Position numbers and translations under genes: made by a program
The notes under the pieces: generated by a model
Database searches by the model: none
What the model was told of the DNA's origin: nothing
The model's input: only the letters and a program-made list of their open reading frames with translations
Assembly: GCF_041537925.1 (NCBI RefSeq)
Contig: NZ_JBGOSH010000004.1
Coordinates: 1-64,000 of the forward strand
Reading direction: 5' to 3'
Source: Ruegeria_C sp041537925
Lineage (GTDB): Bacteria > Pseudomonadota > Alphaproteobacteria > Rhodobacterales > Rhodobacteraceae
Length of the DNA stretch: 64,000 nt
Shown: positions 26,328-35,721 of the stretch, in pieces
Numbering within the stretch: position 1 is the stretch's first letter
Layout of the letters: every line of letters starts with the position of its first letter

Positions 26328-26902
26328 TGGCGATGAGCGGGCCGCAGAAAACCGTAATGCAGACCGTCGGCGTCGTGGTGCTGATGGGTGGGCTGGCCTG
26401 GGCCTCGGTGCCATTCTACGACTGGTTCTGCCGAGTCACCGGTTTCGGCGGCGTCACTGGCGTTTCCACTGCAGGCGCGGAAACTGTTCTTGACCAGACC
26501 ATCAAGGTACGTTTCGACGCCTCAAAGGAACGCGACATGCCGTGGGAGTTCACGCCGGTCGAACGCGAGATGGAATTGCACATCGGTGAAACCGGGCTGG
26601 CCTTCTATGAGGCCTACAACCCGACCGATCGCCCCATTGCAGGCCAGGCGTCCTACAACGTGACGCCCTACACGGCGGGCGGGTTCTTCGACAAGATCGA
26701 CTGTTTTTGCTTCGAAGAGCAGGTTCTGCAACCCGGTGAGCGGGTACAGATGCCGGTGACGTTCTTTGTTGACCCCGCGATCGTCGACGATCGCGACGGC
26801 AAATATGTACATACGATCACGCTGTCGTATACGTTCTACGAAATAGACCTGCCCGAGGGATATGCCGCCCTCAATACGCAGGCGCAAACCACTACGAATT
26901 AA
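26327..26902 (+). CDS. ctaG: cytochrome c oxidase assembly protein CtaG/Cox11
   Basis: A membrane-anchored copper chaperone (191 residues) that delivers CuB to subunit I. One N-terminal helix (TVGVVVLMGGLAWASVPFY) is followed by a periplasmic immunoglobulin-like domain. The copper motif CFCFEEQ (cysteines two apart) is present, as are ASYNVTPYTAGGFFDKI and PVTFFVDP. It starts in the stop codon of the preceding 53-residue gene and ends 22 nt before ctaE. Confidence 0.95.
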   Translation: MAMSGPQKTVMQTVGVVVLMGGLAWASVPFYDWFCRVTGFGGVTGVSTAGAETVLDQTIKVRFDASKERDMPWEFTPVEREMELHIGETGLAFYEAYNPTDRPIAGQASYNVTPYTAGGFFDKIDCFCFEEQVLQPGERVQMPVTFFVDPAIVDDRDGKYVHTITLSYTFYEIDLPEGYAALNTQAQTTTN

Positions 26903-26924
26903 GGCCGCAAGGTGAGGGACGCTC

Positions 26925-27740
26925 ATGGCACATGTTAAGAACCACGATTATCACATTCTGAATCCCTCGATCTGGCCGCTGATCGGCGCGCTCAGCGGAT
27001 TCGTCATGCTGTTTGGCGCCGTGCTGTGGATGCATGGGATCACCGCATGGATCTTCTGGATGGGTCTGGTCGGCGTCCTTTACACCATGTTCGCCTGGTG
27101 GTCGCAGGTTGTGGTTGAAAGCCATATCGGCGATCACACGGCCGTTGTGCGGATCGGCCTGCGCTATGGCTTTATCCTGTTCATCATGTCTGAGGTGATG
27201 TTCTTCTTCGCCTGGTTCTGGTCCTTCTTTAAACACCGTATCTATCCGATGCAGGACTATGTCGGCTCTGAATACGTCGCCCCTGCGATCCACGCGGTGG
27301 ACCCGTTCCACCTGCCGCTGATCAACACGCTGGTTCTGCTGCTGTCGGGCTGTGCCGTGACCTGGGCGCACCACGCGCTGGTGCACGAGGGCGACCGCAA
27401 GGCGCTGGTGCAGGGTCTGGCCATCGGCATTGTGCTGGGCATCGCCTTTACCGCGCTGCAGGCCTTTGAATATGCCGAGCTGCTGCTGCACGAAGACTGG
27501 ACCTTCGGGGGCGACCAGTTCTATTCGAACTTCTTTATGGCGACCGGGTTCCACGGGTTCCACGTGGTCATCGGTACGATCTTCCTGACGGTCTGTCTGA
27601 TCCGTGCCCTGCGCGGAGATTTCACCCCCGAGAGGCATGTGGGCTTCGAGGCGGCCGCCTGGTACTGGCACTTCGTTGACGTGGTCTGGCTGTTCCTGTT
27701 CGTCGCGGTTTACATCTGGGGACAGGCGCCGCTTTACTGA
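26925..27740 (+). CDS. ctaE: cytochrome c oxidase subunit III
   Basis: Subunit III of the aa3-type oxidase (271 residues, seven transmembrane helices), which stabilises subunit I and helps proton uptake. It starts MAHVKNHDYHILNPSIWP, and carries the conserved SEVMFFFAWFWSFFKH, TGFHGFHVVIGTIFL and EAAAWYWHFVDVVWLFLF blocks. GAGGG precedes the ATG. It is the last gene before a strong terminator, so it closes the oxidase operon. Confidence 0.96.
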   Translation: MAHVKNHDYHILNPSIWPLIGALSGFVMLFGAVLWMHGITAWIFWMGLVGVLYTMFAWWSQVVVESHIGDHTAVVRIGLRYGFILFIMSEVMFFFAWFWSFFKHRIYPMQDYVGSEYVAPAIHAVDPFHLPLINTLVLLLSGCAVTWAHHALVHEGDRKALVQGLAIGIVLGIAFTALQAFEYAELLLHEDWTFGGDQFYSNFFMATGFHGFHVVIGTIFLTVCLIRALRGDFTPERHVGFEAAAWYWHFVDVVWLFLFVAVYIWGQAPLY

Positions 27741-27806
27741 CGCGGCAGATGAATAACGGGCGAGGCGTTTGCAATCGCCTTGTCCAAGCGGTTTGCATTC
27801 CGCTAG

Positions 27807-27831
27807 AAAGCCGCTTCCAAGCGGCTTTTTT
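27807..27831 (+). terminator. rho-independent terminator of the oxidase operon
   Basis: A near-perfect stem AAAGCCGCTT / AAGCGGCTTT around a CC turn (8 bp if the loop is taken as TTCCAA) runs into six T residues, 66 nt after the ctaE stop. It is the clearest intrinsic terminator on the plus strand in this window and separates ctaE from SURF1. Confidence 0.9.
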
Positions 27832-27937
27832 GTGCCCGAAACGCAGCTCTGCGGTCGCAAAGTGGTTGCAAATCGGCGCGCGGCACAGGAAACAAGGCCC
27901 TGCACGCGGGCTGCTCTGCCCATGAACCCCGGACCGA

Positions 27938-28618
27938 ATGATGCGCCGCATTCTCTTTCTGCTGTTATTTGGACTGGCCGGGCTCGGTGTTCTTGTCGCG
28001 CTTGGTACCTGGCAAATGCAGCGACTGAGTTGGAAACAGGCGCTGCTGGCAGATATTGATGCGCGCATTAGCGACGCACCCGGCGCTTTGCCGATCCGGC
28101 CCGACGCGGAAACGGACCGCTATCTGCCCGTCGTGATTGCCGGAGAGATGCTGCCCGGCGAGGTGCCGGTACTAGTCTCGGTTAAACAAGTTGGTCCGGG
28201 CTATCGCATCATCGCGCCGTTTCAGACCGAGAGCCGCCGGATTCTGGTGGACCGGGGCTTTGTGCGCATCGAAGACCACACCACAGCGCGCGCGCTTGGT
28301 TCGATGCAGGTCACCGGCAACCTGCACTGGCCGCAGGAGATTGATAGTTACACGCCCGAGCCGGACCTGAAAGAAAACATCTGGTTCGCCCGCGACGTTC
28401 CCGCGCTGGCCGAGGTGCTTGGCACTGAGCCGATCCTGCTGATTGCGCGCAGCCCTACCGACCCGAACATCACGCCCTTGCCAGTGGACAGCGCCGGTAT
28501 CCCGAACGATCATCTGCAATACGCCGTCACCTGGTTTGGCCTGGCCGCTGTCTGGGCCGGGATGACGGGTTATTTCCTGTGGCGCACCCGCGCCGGACCT
28601 GAAAGCGAGACCTCATGA
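27938..28618 (+). CDS. SURF1 family oxidase assembly protein
   Basis: A 226-residue membrane protein of the SURF1/Shy1 family, which helps insert haem a into cytochrome oxidase. Two transmembrane helices flank a periplasmic domain: the first at residues about 4-22 (ILFLLLFGLAGLGVLVALG), followed directly by TWQMQRLSWKQALL, and the second near 200-220. The GYRIIAPFQTE and RILVDRGFV blocks are typical. It follows the oxidase terminator, so it needs a promoter in the 106 nt before it, and its stop overlaps the thrC start (ATGA). Confidence 0.92.
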   Translation: MMRRILFLLLFGLAGLGVLVALGTWQMQRLSWKQALLADIDARISDAPGALPIRPDAETDRYLPVVIAGEMLPGEVPVLVSVKQVGPGYRIIAPFQTESRRILVDRGFVRIEDHTTARALGSMQVTGNLHWPQEIDSYTPEPDLKENIWFARDVPALAEVLGTEPILLIARSPTDPNITPLPVDSAGIPNDHLQYAVTWFGLAAVWAGMTGYFLWRTRAGPESETS

Positions 28619-30003
28619 AATATATCTCGACCCGCGGGCAGGCGCCCGAACTGACCTTTGAAGAGGCGATGCTGACGGGGCTTGCGCGCGATGGCGGCCT
28701 CTATCTGCCCGCCGAGATCCCACAGATGAGCCACGACGAGATCGCCGCGTTGGCCGGGCAACCATATGAGGAAATCGCCTTTCGCGTGATGTGGCCCTAT
28801 GTGAACGGGTCTTTCTCCGAGCAGGAGTTCCGCGACATCATCGACCGCGCTTATGCGGGTTTCGGTCATGACGCGCGCGCACCGCTTAAGCAACTCAACG
28901 AAAACCATTTCCTGCTGGAGTTGTTCCACGGCCCGACCCTGGCCTTCAAGGACTTCGCCATGCAGCTGATCGGCCAGCTGTTCCAGGTGGCTCTGAAAAA
29001 GCGCGGCGAGCGGGTGACCATCGTCGGTGCGACCAGCGGCGACACCGGTTCTGCCGCGATCGAGGCGTTCCGGGGACTGGATGCTGTGGATGTGTTCATC
29101 CTCTACCCGCATGGCCGGGTCAGCGAGGTACAGCGCCGTCAGATGACGACGCCCGCCGATAGCAACGTGCATGCGCTGGCCGTGGATGGTGATTTCGATG
29201 ATTGTCAGGCCGCGCTCAAGGATATGTTCAACGATTTCGAGTTTCGAGATAGCGTCAAGTTGGCCGGGGTGAACTCGATCAACTTCGCCCGGGTTCTGGC
29301 GCAGATCGTCTATTACTTCTCCTCCGCCGTCAGCCTGGGCGCGCCGCATCGCAAGGTCAGCTTCACCGTGCCGACGGGCAATTTCGGCGATATCTTCGCG
29401 GGCTATCTTGCCAAACGCATGGGCCTGCCGATCGACCGGCTGGTGGTGGCGACCAACCAGAACGACATCCTGCACCGCTGCCTGTCGGGGCAGGGGTATC
29501 ACAAGGGGAATACCATCCCCTCAATCAGCCCGTCGATGGACATCCAGGTCAGTTCGAACTTCGAACGCGTGCTCTATTATGCCTACGATCAGGACAGCCG
29601 CGCCATCGCTGCGCTGATGGAAGAGCTGAAAGCGGGTGGCTTCGATGTCAGCCAGGGCGCGCTGCAAGCGCTGCACGAGAGCTTCGATTCGGGCCGGGTA
29701 TCGGAAGAAGAGACGATGGCGGCAATAAAATCGACATTGGCGTCGAGCGGTGAGCTGCTTTGCCCGCATTCCGCCATCGGCGCTAAGGTTGCAGAAGAAC
29801 AACGTAAAAGCGACGTGCCGATGATCACGCTGGCCACCGCGCACCCCGCGAAATTCCCGGCAGCGGTCGAGAAGGCCAGCGGCGTGTTTCCGCCTCTTCC
29901 CCCGCGCATGTCGGACCTGTATGAGAGGTCGGAACGGGTGACCCGCATCGCCAATGATCTGGGCGCCATCGAGAAGCATATCAAAGGGCATATACCTGCG
30001 TGA
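28615..30003 (+). CDS. thrC: threonine synthase
   Basis: A cytosolic PLP enzyme (462 residues) that converts O-phosphohomoserine to threonine, the last step of threonine synthesis. The PLP lysine is K112 in GPTLAFKDFAMQL. Other landmarks are GATSGDTGSAAIEAF and FTVPTGNFGDIFAGY. The N-terminus MKYISTRGQAP is typical of the longer, yeast-like class. The start overlaps the SURF1 stop, and the stop overlaps the M16 peptidase start (GTGA), so the three are translationally linked despite unrelated roles. Confidence 0.95.
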   Translation: MKYISTRGQAPELTFEEAMLTGLARDGGLYLPAEIPQMSHDEIAALAGQPYEEIAFRVMWPYVNGSFSEQEFRDIIDRAYAGFGHDARAPLKQLNENHFLLELFHGPTLAFKDFAMQLIGQLFQVALKKRGERVTIVGATSGDTGSAAIEAFRGLDAVDVFILYPHGRVSEVQRRQMTTPADSNVHALAVDGDFDDCQAALKDMFNDFEFRDSVKLAGVNSINFARVLAQIVYYFSSAVSLGAPHRKVSFTVPTGNFGDIFAGYLAKRMGLPIDRLVVATNQNDILHRCLSGQGYHKGNTIPSISPSMDIQVSSNFERVLYYAYDQDSRAIAALMEELKAGGFDVSQGALQALHESFDSGRVSEEETMAAIKSTLASSGELLCPHSAIGAKVAEEQRKSDVPMITLATAHPAKFPAAVEKASGVFPPLPPRMSDLYERSERVTRIANDLGAIEKHIKGHIPA

Positions 30004-31262
30004 CGGTACAACAGGATCAACTGGCCAACGGATTTCGCATTGTCAGTGAACACATGCCGGGGCTGCAATCGGCGGCCATTGGCATTTGGGTGACCGCCGG
30101 TGGGCGGCATGAGCGGATCGAACAGAACGGCATCGCGCATTTCCTTGAACATATGGCGTTCAAGGGCACCGCGCGCCGCAGCGCCTTGCAGATCGCCGAG
30201 GCGATCGAGGATGTGGGCGGCTACATCAACGCCTATACCTCGCGCGAGGTGACCGCCTATTACGCCCGCGTCCTGAAAGAGGATGTGGCGCTGGCGATGG
30301 ATGTGATCGGTGACATCGTGATGAACCCGATCTTTGATCCGCGCGAGATCGAGGTCGAGCGTGGCGTCATTCTGCAAGAGATCGGCCAGGCGCATGACAC
30401 GCCTGATGACGTGATCTTTGACTGGCTGCAGGAAGAAAGCTATCGCGACCAACCCTTGGGCCGCACCATTCTTGGCCCCACCGAACGGGTCAGTTCCTTC
30501 TCCCGCGAAGATCTGTCGGCTTTTGTGGCCGAGCATTACGGACCCGAGGAGATGATCCTCTCCGCCGCCGGAGCGGTCGATCATGATGCGTTGGTCAAGG
30601 CGGCAGAGCAGATGTTCGGGCATCTGCAGCCCCGCAAGGGTCTGATCGCCGAACCTGCCCGCTTCATTGGCGGCGAGGCGCGGCGCGACAAGGAGTTGGA
30701 ACAGGCTCATTTCGCGCTGGCACTCGAAGGGCCGGGCTATCGCGATGACGAGATCTATACCGCGCAGATCTATTCCAGCGCGCTGGGTGGCGGCATGTCC
30801 TCGCGGCTGTTTCAGGAGGTCCGCGAGGTGCGCGGCCTCTGTTACACGATCTTCGCTCAGGCTGGCGCCTACGCAGATACCGGCACCACCACGATCTACG
30901 CCGGCACCTCGGCCGGGCAGGTCGCTGAACTGGCGGCGATCACCATTGATGAAATGAAACGCGCCGCCGACGACATGAGTCAGGCAGAGGTCGCGCGGGC
31001 GCGGGCGCAGATGAAGGCCGGGATGCTGATGGGCTTGGAAAGTCCGTCGAACCGGGCCGAGCGTCTGGCGCGTCTGGTGCAGATCTGGGACGAGGTGCCC
31101 TCGCTGGACGAGGCCATCGCCAAGATCGACGCAGTGACCACGGCGGATGTAAAGGCGTTTGCCGCGCGGATGGCAGTCGATGCGCCTGCGGCGCTGGCGC
31201 TGTACGGCCCTGTTGCCGACGCTCCCAGCCTGGCCGAGATACAGGAGCGGCGGGCGGCGTGA
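30000..31262 (+). CDS. M16 family zinc peptidase
   Basis: A processing-peptidase-like M16 protease (420 residues) resembling the beta subunit of mitochondrial processing peptidase. The inverted zinc motif HFLEH is H47-H51, followed by the third ligand region AYTSREVTAYYARVL. Two halves of about 200 residues with the R/Y pair region (GGGMSSRLFQEVREVRGLCYTI) complete the fold. There is no signal peptide, so it is probably cytosolic. GTG is the start and overlaps the thrC stop. The order thrC-M16 is common in Rhodobacterales; the substrate is unknown. Confidence 0.92.
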   Translation: MTVQQDQLANGFRIVSEHMPGLQSAAIGIWVTAGGRHERIEQNGIAHFLEHMAFKGTARRSALQIAEAIEDVGGYINAYTSREVTAYYARVLKEDVALAMDVIGDIVMNPIFDPREIEVERGVILQEIGQAHDTPDDVIFDWLQEESYRDQPLGRTILGPTERVSSFSREDLSAFVAEHYGPEEMILSAAGAVDHDALVKAAEQMFGHLQPRKGLIAEPARFIGGEARRDKELEQAHFALALEGPGYRDDEIYTAQIYSSALGGGMSSRLFQEVREVRGLCYTIFAQAGAYADTGTTTIYAGTSAGQVAELAAITIDEMKRAADDMSQAEVARARAQMKAGMLMGLESPSNRAERLARLVQIWDEVPSLDEAIAKIDAVTTADVKAFAARMAVDAPAALALYGPVADAPSLAEIQERRAA

Positions 31263-31846
31263 TGCTGCTGGGCAAACGCAGGCCGAAACTTGAGACCGAG
31301 CGCCTGAGCTTGCGCCCGCCGATCCATTCCGATTTCCGCGAATGGGCGGCGCTGCGCCAGTCCAGTCGTGATTTCCTGATCCCGTGGGAACCCAGCTGGG
31401 CCCCCGATCACCTGAGCCGCAAGGCCTTCACCAATCGGGTTTATTGGGCGCAGCGTTCGGTTGCGTCGGGGGCGGCGATGCCGCTGTTTCTATTCCGGCG
31501 CTCGGATGACCGATTGATCGGGGCGATCACGCTGGACAATATCCGCCGTGGTCCGGCCCAGGCCGGTACGCTGGGATACTGGACCGGTGAGACCCATGCG
31601 CGGCAGGGCTATATGCGCGAGGCGATCGGTGCGATCGTGCATTATGCCTTTGCGCGGCTTGACCTGAGTCGGATCGAGGCCGCCTGCCTGCCGGAAAACG
31701 CAGCCTCTCGCGGGTTGCTGGAACGGTCGGGATTCAAATATGAGGGCGTGGCACAGTCCTATTTGCAGATCGACGGGCGCTGGCGGACCCATGTGCTTTA
31801 TGCATGTCTCAGATCGGACCGGCGCGGCAAGACGCTGACCGGATAG
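31262..31846 (+). CDS. GNAT acetyltransferase, RimJ/RimL-like
   Basis: A 194-residue GCN5-type acetyltransferase. Its body matches the RimJ/RimL group (ETERLSLRPPIHSDFREWAAL, then LGYWTGETHARQGYMREAI with the acetyl-CoA loop, and LPENAASRGLLERSGF). Such proteins acetylate ribosomal N-termini or other small amines; the substrate is not visible. The start is the ATG inside the stop of the M16 gene (TGATG); a GTG one codon earlier is equally possible. Confidence 0.86.
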   Translation: MLLGKRRPKLETERLSLRPPIHSDFREWAALRQSSRDFLIPWEPSWAPDHLSRKAFTNRVYWAQRSVASGAAMPLFLFRRSDDRLIGAITLDNIRRGPAQAGTLGYWTGETHARQGYMREAIGAIVHYAFARLDLSRIEAACLPENAASRGLLERSGFKYEGVAQSYLQIDGRWRTHVLYACLRSDRRGKTLTG

Positions 31847-31884
31847 GGACGTGACTTGCGGGAGGGTTGCGCTAAACTTCCCTC

Positions 31885-32703
31885 ATGCGGTGGATCATTC
31901 TGGCATTGGTGTTGATGGCGAGCAGTGCGGCGGCGCAGGAGCGGCGGCCGAGCCATTGCATCGCCATCGCCGATGCCGCGCCTGGAATCAACTATCTGCA
32001 CAAAGCAAACTGGCAGGAACCGGTGCCGGAGTATTCGGTGCGGATCAGCTATATCGCCCATGCCAGCTTTCTGATCCAGACGCGCGGCGGGCTGAACGCG
32101 GTGACCGATTTCACCGGCTTTGTTGGCTCTGCCCCGTTGATTCCCGATATCGTCACGATGAATCATGCTCATGACACCCATTGGACCGCCTTTCCCGATC
32201 CGGCGATCCCGCATGTTCTGGAAGGATGGGGACCGTTTGGCGAAGGGATCGAGCATCATCTGGATCTGGGCGAAGTGCTGATCCGCAATGTCTCGACCGA
32301 TATCCGCTCGCAATTTGGCGGGCGAGAGGACAAGGGCAATTCGATCTTCGTGTTCGAGGTCGAGGGGCTGTGCATCGGGCATCTGGGCCATCTGCATCAC
32401 GTGCCAAGTGACGAACAGTTTGCCGCACTTGGGCGGCTGGATGTGGTGATGGCGGCGGTGGACGGCGGCACCACCATGCCGCTGCCCGAGATGATCCGCA
32501 CGTTGCGGCGGCTCAAAAGCTCGGTGATCATTCCGATGCACTGGTTTTCGCGGTATTCGCTTGGCGCCTTTCTGGTCGGGATATCCGATGTGTTTCCGGT
32601 CCAGCAGCCGGGCGAAAGCTCGATCGAGGTCTCGCTGGCCAACCTGCCGGACCAGCCCACGGTGGTCGTACTGGAGCCGCAATATTTGATCGAACAGGAA
32701 TAG
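31885..32703 (+). CDS. secreted MBL-fold metallohydrolase
   Basis: A metallo-beta-lactamase-fold protein (272 residues) with a signal peptide (WIILALVLMASSAAAQE), so it acts in the periplasm or outside. It resembles the UlaG-like group: YIAHASFLIQTRGG, then the metal motif NHAHDTHW (HxHxxH) near residue 92, a later histidine in IGHLGHLHHV, and IIPMHWFSRYS. The reaction is unknown. It lies 38 nt after the acetyltransferase and 38 nt before the FAD oxidase gene, on the same strand. Confidence 0.82.
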   Translation: MRWIILALVLMASSAAAQERRPSHCIAIADAAPGINYLHKANWQEPVPEYSVRISYIAHASFLIQTRGGLNAVTDFTGFVGSAPLIPDIVTMNHAHDTHWTAFPDPAIPHVLEGWGPFGEGIEHHLDLGEVLIRNVSTDIRSQFGGREDKGNSIFVFEVEGLCIGHLGHLHHVPSDEQFAALGRLDVVMAAVDGGTTMPLPEMIRTLRRLKSSVIIPMHWFSRYSLGAFLVGISDVFPVQQPGESSIEVSLANLPDQPTVVVLEPQYLIEQE

Positions 32704-32741
32704 CGGTTGCGGCTGCGGCGCGGTTCGGGTGAGGGTGGCGC

Positions 32742-34154
32742 ATGGATCTGAACCCCGCAGATGCGCGCTTTGCCGCACGGCTCGCCGAGCTCCTTCCCGA
32801 GGACGTGCTGCGCCCGGTAGCACCTCGCTATCTGGAAGAGCCGCGCGGGCGATGGCAGGGGCAGGCGGGTCTGTTGGCGTTGCCGCATGACACCGAACAG
32901 GTCGCGCTGCTGGTGCGGGCTGCCAGAGACGCGCGAGTCGGTATCGTGCCTTATGGCGGCGGCACCGGTCTGGTGAGCGGGCAGGTGAAGCCGGACGGCG
33001 CCGCGCCGCTCTTGATCTCGCTGGAACGGATGAACAGTGTGCGCGGCATCTACCCACCCGAAAACGTCATGGTGGCTGAGGCGGGCGCGATCCTGGCCGA
33101 TGTGCAGACGGCGGCGTCAGAGGCTGGGCGGCTCTTTCCTCTGTCGCTGGCGGCCGAGGGCTCGGCCCGGATCGGCGGCAACCTGTCGACCAATGCGGGT
33201 GGACTGAATGTGCTGCGCTACGGCAATGCGCGCGATCTGTGCCTGGGACTCGAGGCGGTACTGCCCAATGGCGAGGTCTGGAACGGGCTGAGCCGGTTGC
33301 GCAAGGACAATACCGGCTATGACCTGCGCGATCTGCTGATCGGGGCCGAGGGGACGTTGGGGATCATCACCGCCGCCTCGCTGAAGCTGGCCCCGATTCC
33401 GGCGGCTGTGGGGACGGCAGTGATGGTCGTGCCTTCCCCGGCGGCTGCGCTGGAGTTGCTGTCGCTGGCGCGCGAACAGGTGGCGGAAGGGATCAGCGCC
33501 TTTGAGCTGATCCACGGCGAGGGGCTGCGGTTTCTGACCGAGGTTCTGCCGGATGTACGCCAGCCTTTTGACGACCCGCCTGAATGGTCGGTGCTGATCG
33601 AGTTTGGTCTGTCACCGGGCCTGAACCCGCAAGAGCAATTGGAGGCGCTTTTCGCCCGCGCGCTGACACGCGGCGTTGCCAGCGACGGGCTGATTGCCCA
33701 ATCCGAGACGCAGCGGCATGAACTGTGGATGGTGCGCGAACAGATACCGGAGGCAAACCGGCTGATCGGGTCAGTGTCGAGCCACGATATCTCGATCCCG
33801 ATTTCGGTGATCCCGGAGTTCATCGCGCGAGGGCGCGAGGTGGTGGCAGACCTTGGCCCGTTACGCATCAACGCATTCGGTCATCTGGGCGACGGCAACC
33901 TGCACTACAATGTCTTTCCGCCAAAGGGCCGGCAGCGCGCGGAATTTGCCGATCTGGCACCGGTGGTGAAACGCGTTGTGCATGATCTGGTCGATGAGAT
34001 GGACGGCTCGATTAGTGCCGAGCATGGGATCGGGCGGCTCAAGGTTGAAGATCTGGAACGCTATGCCGACCCCGCCAAGCTGAGCGCCATGCGGGCGATC
34101 AAGGCCGCTCTGGACCCATTGGGGATCATGAACCCAGGGGTGGTGTTGCGCTAA
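32742..34154 (+). CDS. FAD-linked 2-hydroxyacid dehydrogenase (GlcD/D-LDH-like)
   Basis: A vanillyl-alcohol-oxidase-type flavoprotein (470 residues). The PCMH FAD-binding domain has PYGGGTGLVSGQVKPDG near residue 70, and GGNLSTNAGGLNVLRYG and GAEGTLGIITAASLKL follow. The C-terminal oxidase cap carries INAFGHLGDGNLHYNVF and SAEHGIGRLK. The family oxidises D-lactate, glycolate or D-2-hydroxyglutarate and passes electrons on to quinone or cytochrome; the substrate cannot be told here. There are no glcE/glcF partners beside it, which argues against the three-subunit glycolate oxidase. Confidence 0.9.
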   Translation: MDLNPADARFAARLAELLPEDVLRPVAPRYLEEPRGRWQGQAGLLALPHDTEQVALLVRAARDARVGIVPYGGGTGLVSGQVKPDGAAPLLISLERMNSVRGIYPPENVMVAEAGAILADVQTAASEAGRLFPLSLAAEGSARIGGNLSTNAGGLNVLRYGNARDLCLGLEAVLPNGEVWNGLSRLRKDNTGYDLRDLLIGAEGTLGIITAASLKLAPIPAAVGTAVMVVPSPAAALELLSLAREQVAEGISAFELIHGEGLRFLTEVLPDVRQPFDDPPEWSVLIEFGLSPGLNPQEQLEALFARALTRGVASDGLIAQSETQRHELWMVREQIPEANRLIGSVSSHDISIPISVIPEFIARGREVVADLGPLRINAFGHLGDGNLHYNVFPPKGRQRAEFADLAPVVKRVVHDLVDEMDGSISAEHGIGRLKVEDLERYADPAKLSAMRAIKAALDPLGIMNPGVVLR

Positions 34155-34201
34155 GCGCGGATTGGGGGCACTCCCCCGCCGCCCGTTCCGGGGCTCCGCC
34201 C

Positions 34202-34270
34202 GTTTGCTTGCAAAACGGTTCACCGGACCGTTTTCGGGAAGCTTGCTCACCCCCCCGAGATATTCCTGGC
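34202..34270. repeat. intergenic palindrome, possibly a dispersed repeat
   Basis: In the 141-nt gap between the FAD oxidase and apt, AAAACGGT / ACCGTTTT (34212-34219 and 34227-34234) forms an 8-bp stem, a possible bidirectional terminator. A run of C residues and CGAGATATTCCTGGCCAGAT follow. From memory, similar CGAGATATT-TGGCCAGATG strings recur between genes in roseobacter genomes, but only one copy was seen here, so the dispersed-repeat reading is unproved. Confidence 0.45.
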
Positions 34271-34295
34271 CAGATGAGGGGGCGGATTCTGTACG

Positions 34296-34835
34296 CTATT
34301 CGCCGTCGAAGGCGCAGAGGGCGTGGACATCCATACCCATGCTTTCGAGTACCGCGCGCCCGCCCAGATCAGGCAGGTCGATAATGAAGGCGCAGGAGAT
34401 GATCTCGCCGCCCAGGCGTTCGATAAGCTTGATGCCAGCTGCCGCGGTGCCGCCGGTGGCCAGCAGGTCGTCGACCACCAGAATCTTTTCGCCCGCTTGG
34501 ATCGCGTCATCGTGGATCTCGACGATGGCCTCGCCATATTCCAGCTTGTAATCCTGACTGATCGTGGTGCCGGGCAGCTTGCCCTTCTTGCGGACCGGCA
34601 CAAAGCCGACGCTGAGCTGATGTGCGATGGCACCGCCCAGGATGAAACCGCGCGCCTCGAGCCCCACGACCTTGTCGATGCGCTCGCCCGCATAAGGGTG
34701 CAGCATCTGGTCGATGGCCATGCGGAACCCGCGCGGGTCGGCAAAGAGCGTGGTCACGTCGCGAAACATGATCCCTTCATGCGGGAAATCGACGATGGTG
34801 CGGATGTAATCCTTGACGGTGGCGTGTTTGGGCAT
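34296..34835 (-). CDS. apt: adenine phosphoribosyltransferase
   Basis: A purine salvage enzyme (179 residues) that joins adenine and PRPP to AMP. The PRPP-binding motif is KILVVDDLLATGGTAAAG near residue 122, and GLEARGFILGGAIAHQL is the purine-side block. It begins MPKHATVKDYIRTIVDFPHEGIMFRD, the usual start of the family. It is transcribed alone, convergent with the FAD oxidase gene, and downstream of mtnP only at a distance. Confidence 0.95.
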   Translation of the reverse strand: MPKHATVKDYIRTIVDFPHEGIMFRDVTTLFADPRGFRMAIDQMLHPYAGERIDKVVGLEARGFILGGAIAHQLSVGFVPVRKKGKLPGTTISQDYKLEYGEAIVEIHDDAIQAGEKILVVDDLLATGGTAAAGIKLIERLGGEIISCAFIIDLPDLGGRAVLESMGMDVHALCAFDGE

Positions 34836-34915
34836 GGGGTGCTCTGAGTGGTTGCGACGCCTGAGGGTTTGGCGCAGTCAGGGTGTCGGTGCAAGGGAAA
34901 GAGGCCTTGGCCGAG

Positions 34916-35545
34916 TCAGGCAGGTCGTCGCAGCAGCGCCGTGGCGACGCCCATTCCCATCAGCGTCACGCCGCCCGCGCGGGTCAGGCCGGTCACCACC
35001 GAAGGCCGCCCGACCCAGCGGCGCAGGTGGTCGGCCAGCAGCGCATAAGCCAGCGCGTTGAGCGCGGCGAGGCCGACGAAGGTTGCGATAAGAATGGCGA
35101 ATTGCGGCAACAGTGCCTGATCCGGGCGCAGGAATTGCGGCACGAAGGCGATGAAGAAGGCGATGGATTTGGGATTCAATGAAGTCACGGCGGCGGCATG
35201 CCAGAAAACGCCTCGCGCGGTAACATCACCTTTGGCCCTGACCGTCGAGAGCCCCTCGGACGGGGCGCTGCGCAGCAGCTTGTATCCCAGCCACAGCAGA
35301 TACGCCGCGCCGACCCATTTGAGAACCGAAAACAGCGTGGCCGAGGCCATTACCAGCGCGCCCAACCCGGCCAGCGAGGCGCTCATCGCGATCAGATCGC
35401 CAAGTGCCACCCCAGAGGCTGAGGCAACCGCGACGCTGCGGCCCTTGGAGAGCGCATAGCTGAGCACCAGCAGAACGGTCGGGCCAGGGATCAGCAAAAG
35501 GGCGGTAGAGGCGGCGACGAAGGCAAGCCAAAGCTCTGGTGACAT
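34916..35545 (-). CDS. LysE/RhtB-family amino acid exporter
   Basis: A 209-residue inner-membrane exporter with about six helices. The family signature LLIPGPTVLLVLSYALSKGR is near the N-terminus, followed by LGDLIAMSASLAGLGAL and FFIAFVPQFL. The start MSPELW is chosen because it lies at the first helix; the 27 codons before it are polar and proline-rich. The substrate (homoserine, threonine or another amino acid) is unknown. It follows apt with an 80-nt gap on the same strand. Confidence 0.88.
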   Translation of the reverse strand: MSPELWLAFVAASTALLLIPGPTVLLVLSYALSKGRSVAVASASGVALGDLIAMSASLAGLGALVMASATLFSVLKWVGAAYLLWLGYKLLRSAPSEGLSTVRAKGDVTARGVFWHAAAVTSLNPKSIAFFIAFVPQFLRPDQALLPQFAILIATFVGLAALNALAYALLADHLRRWVGRPSVVTGLTRAGGVTLMGMGVATALLRRPA

Positions 35546-35721
35546 TCGCGGGGTCCTTATGGTTTGGCACAGCCTGTGCAAAGTGCTTGCGCTTTGCAAG
35601 TCCAGTTGGGGAGGAGCAGGTGCCAAGATGAAGAAGACTTCATTCCACTGATAGCATTTGCGGCTTGAATGCTATGCTGCGGGCAAACACATGGAAGGCA
35701 GGTGAAATGCGGGAGGAGCGG

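Noticed and set aside
26892..27923. 343-codon open frame on the minus strand
   Set aside because: Antisense to ctaE and running through the operon terminator; not coding-like.
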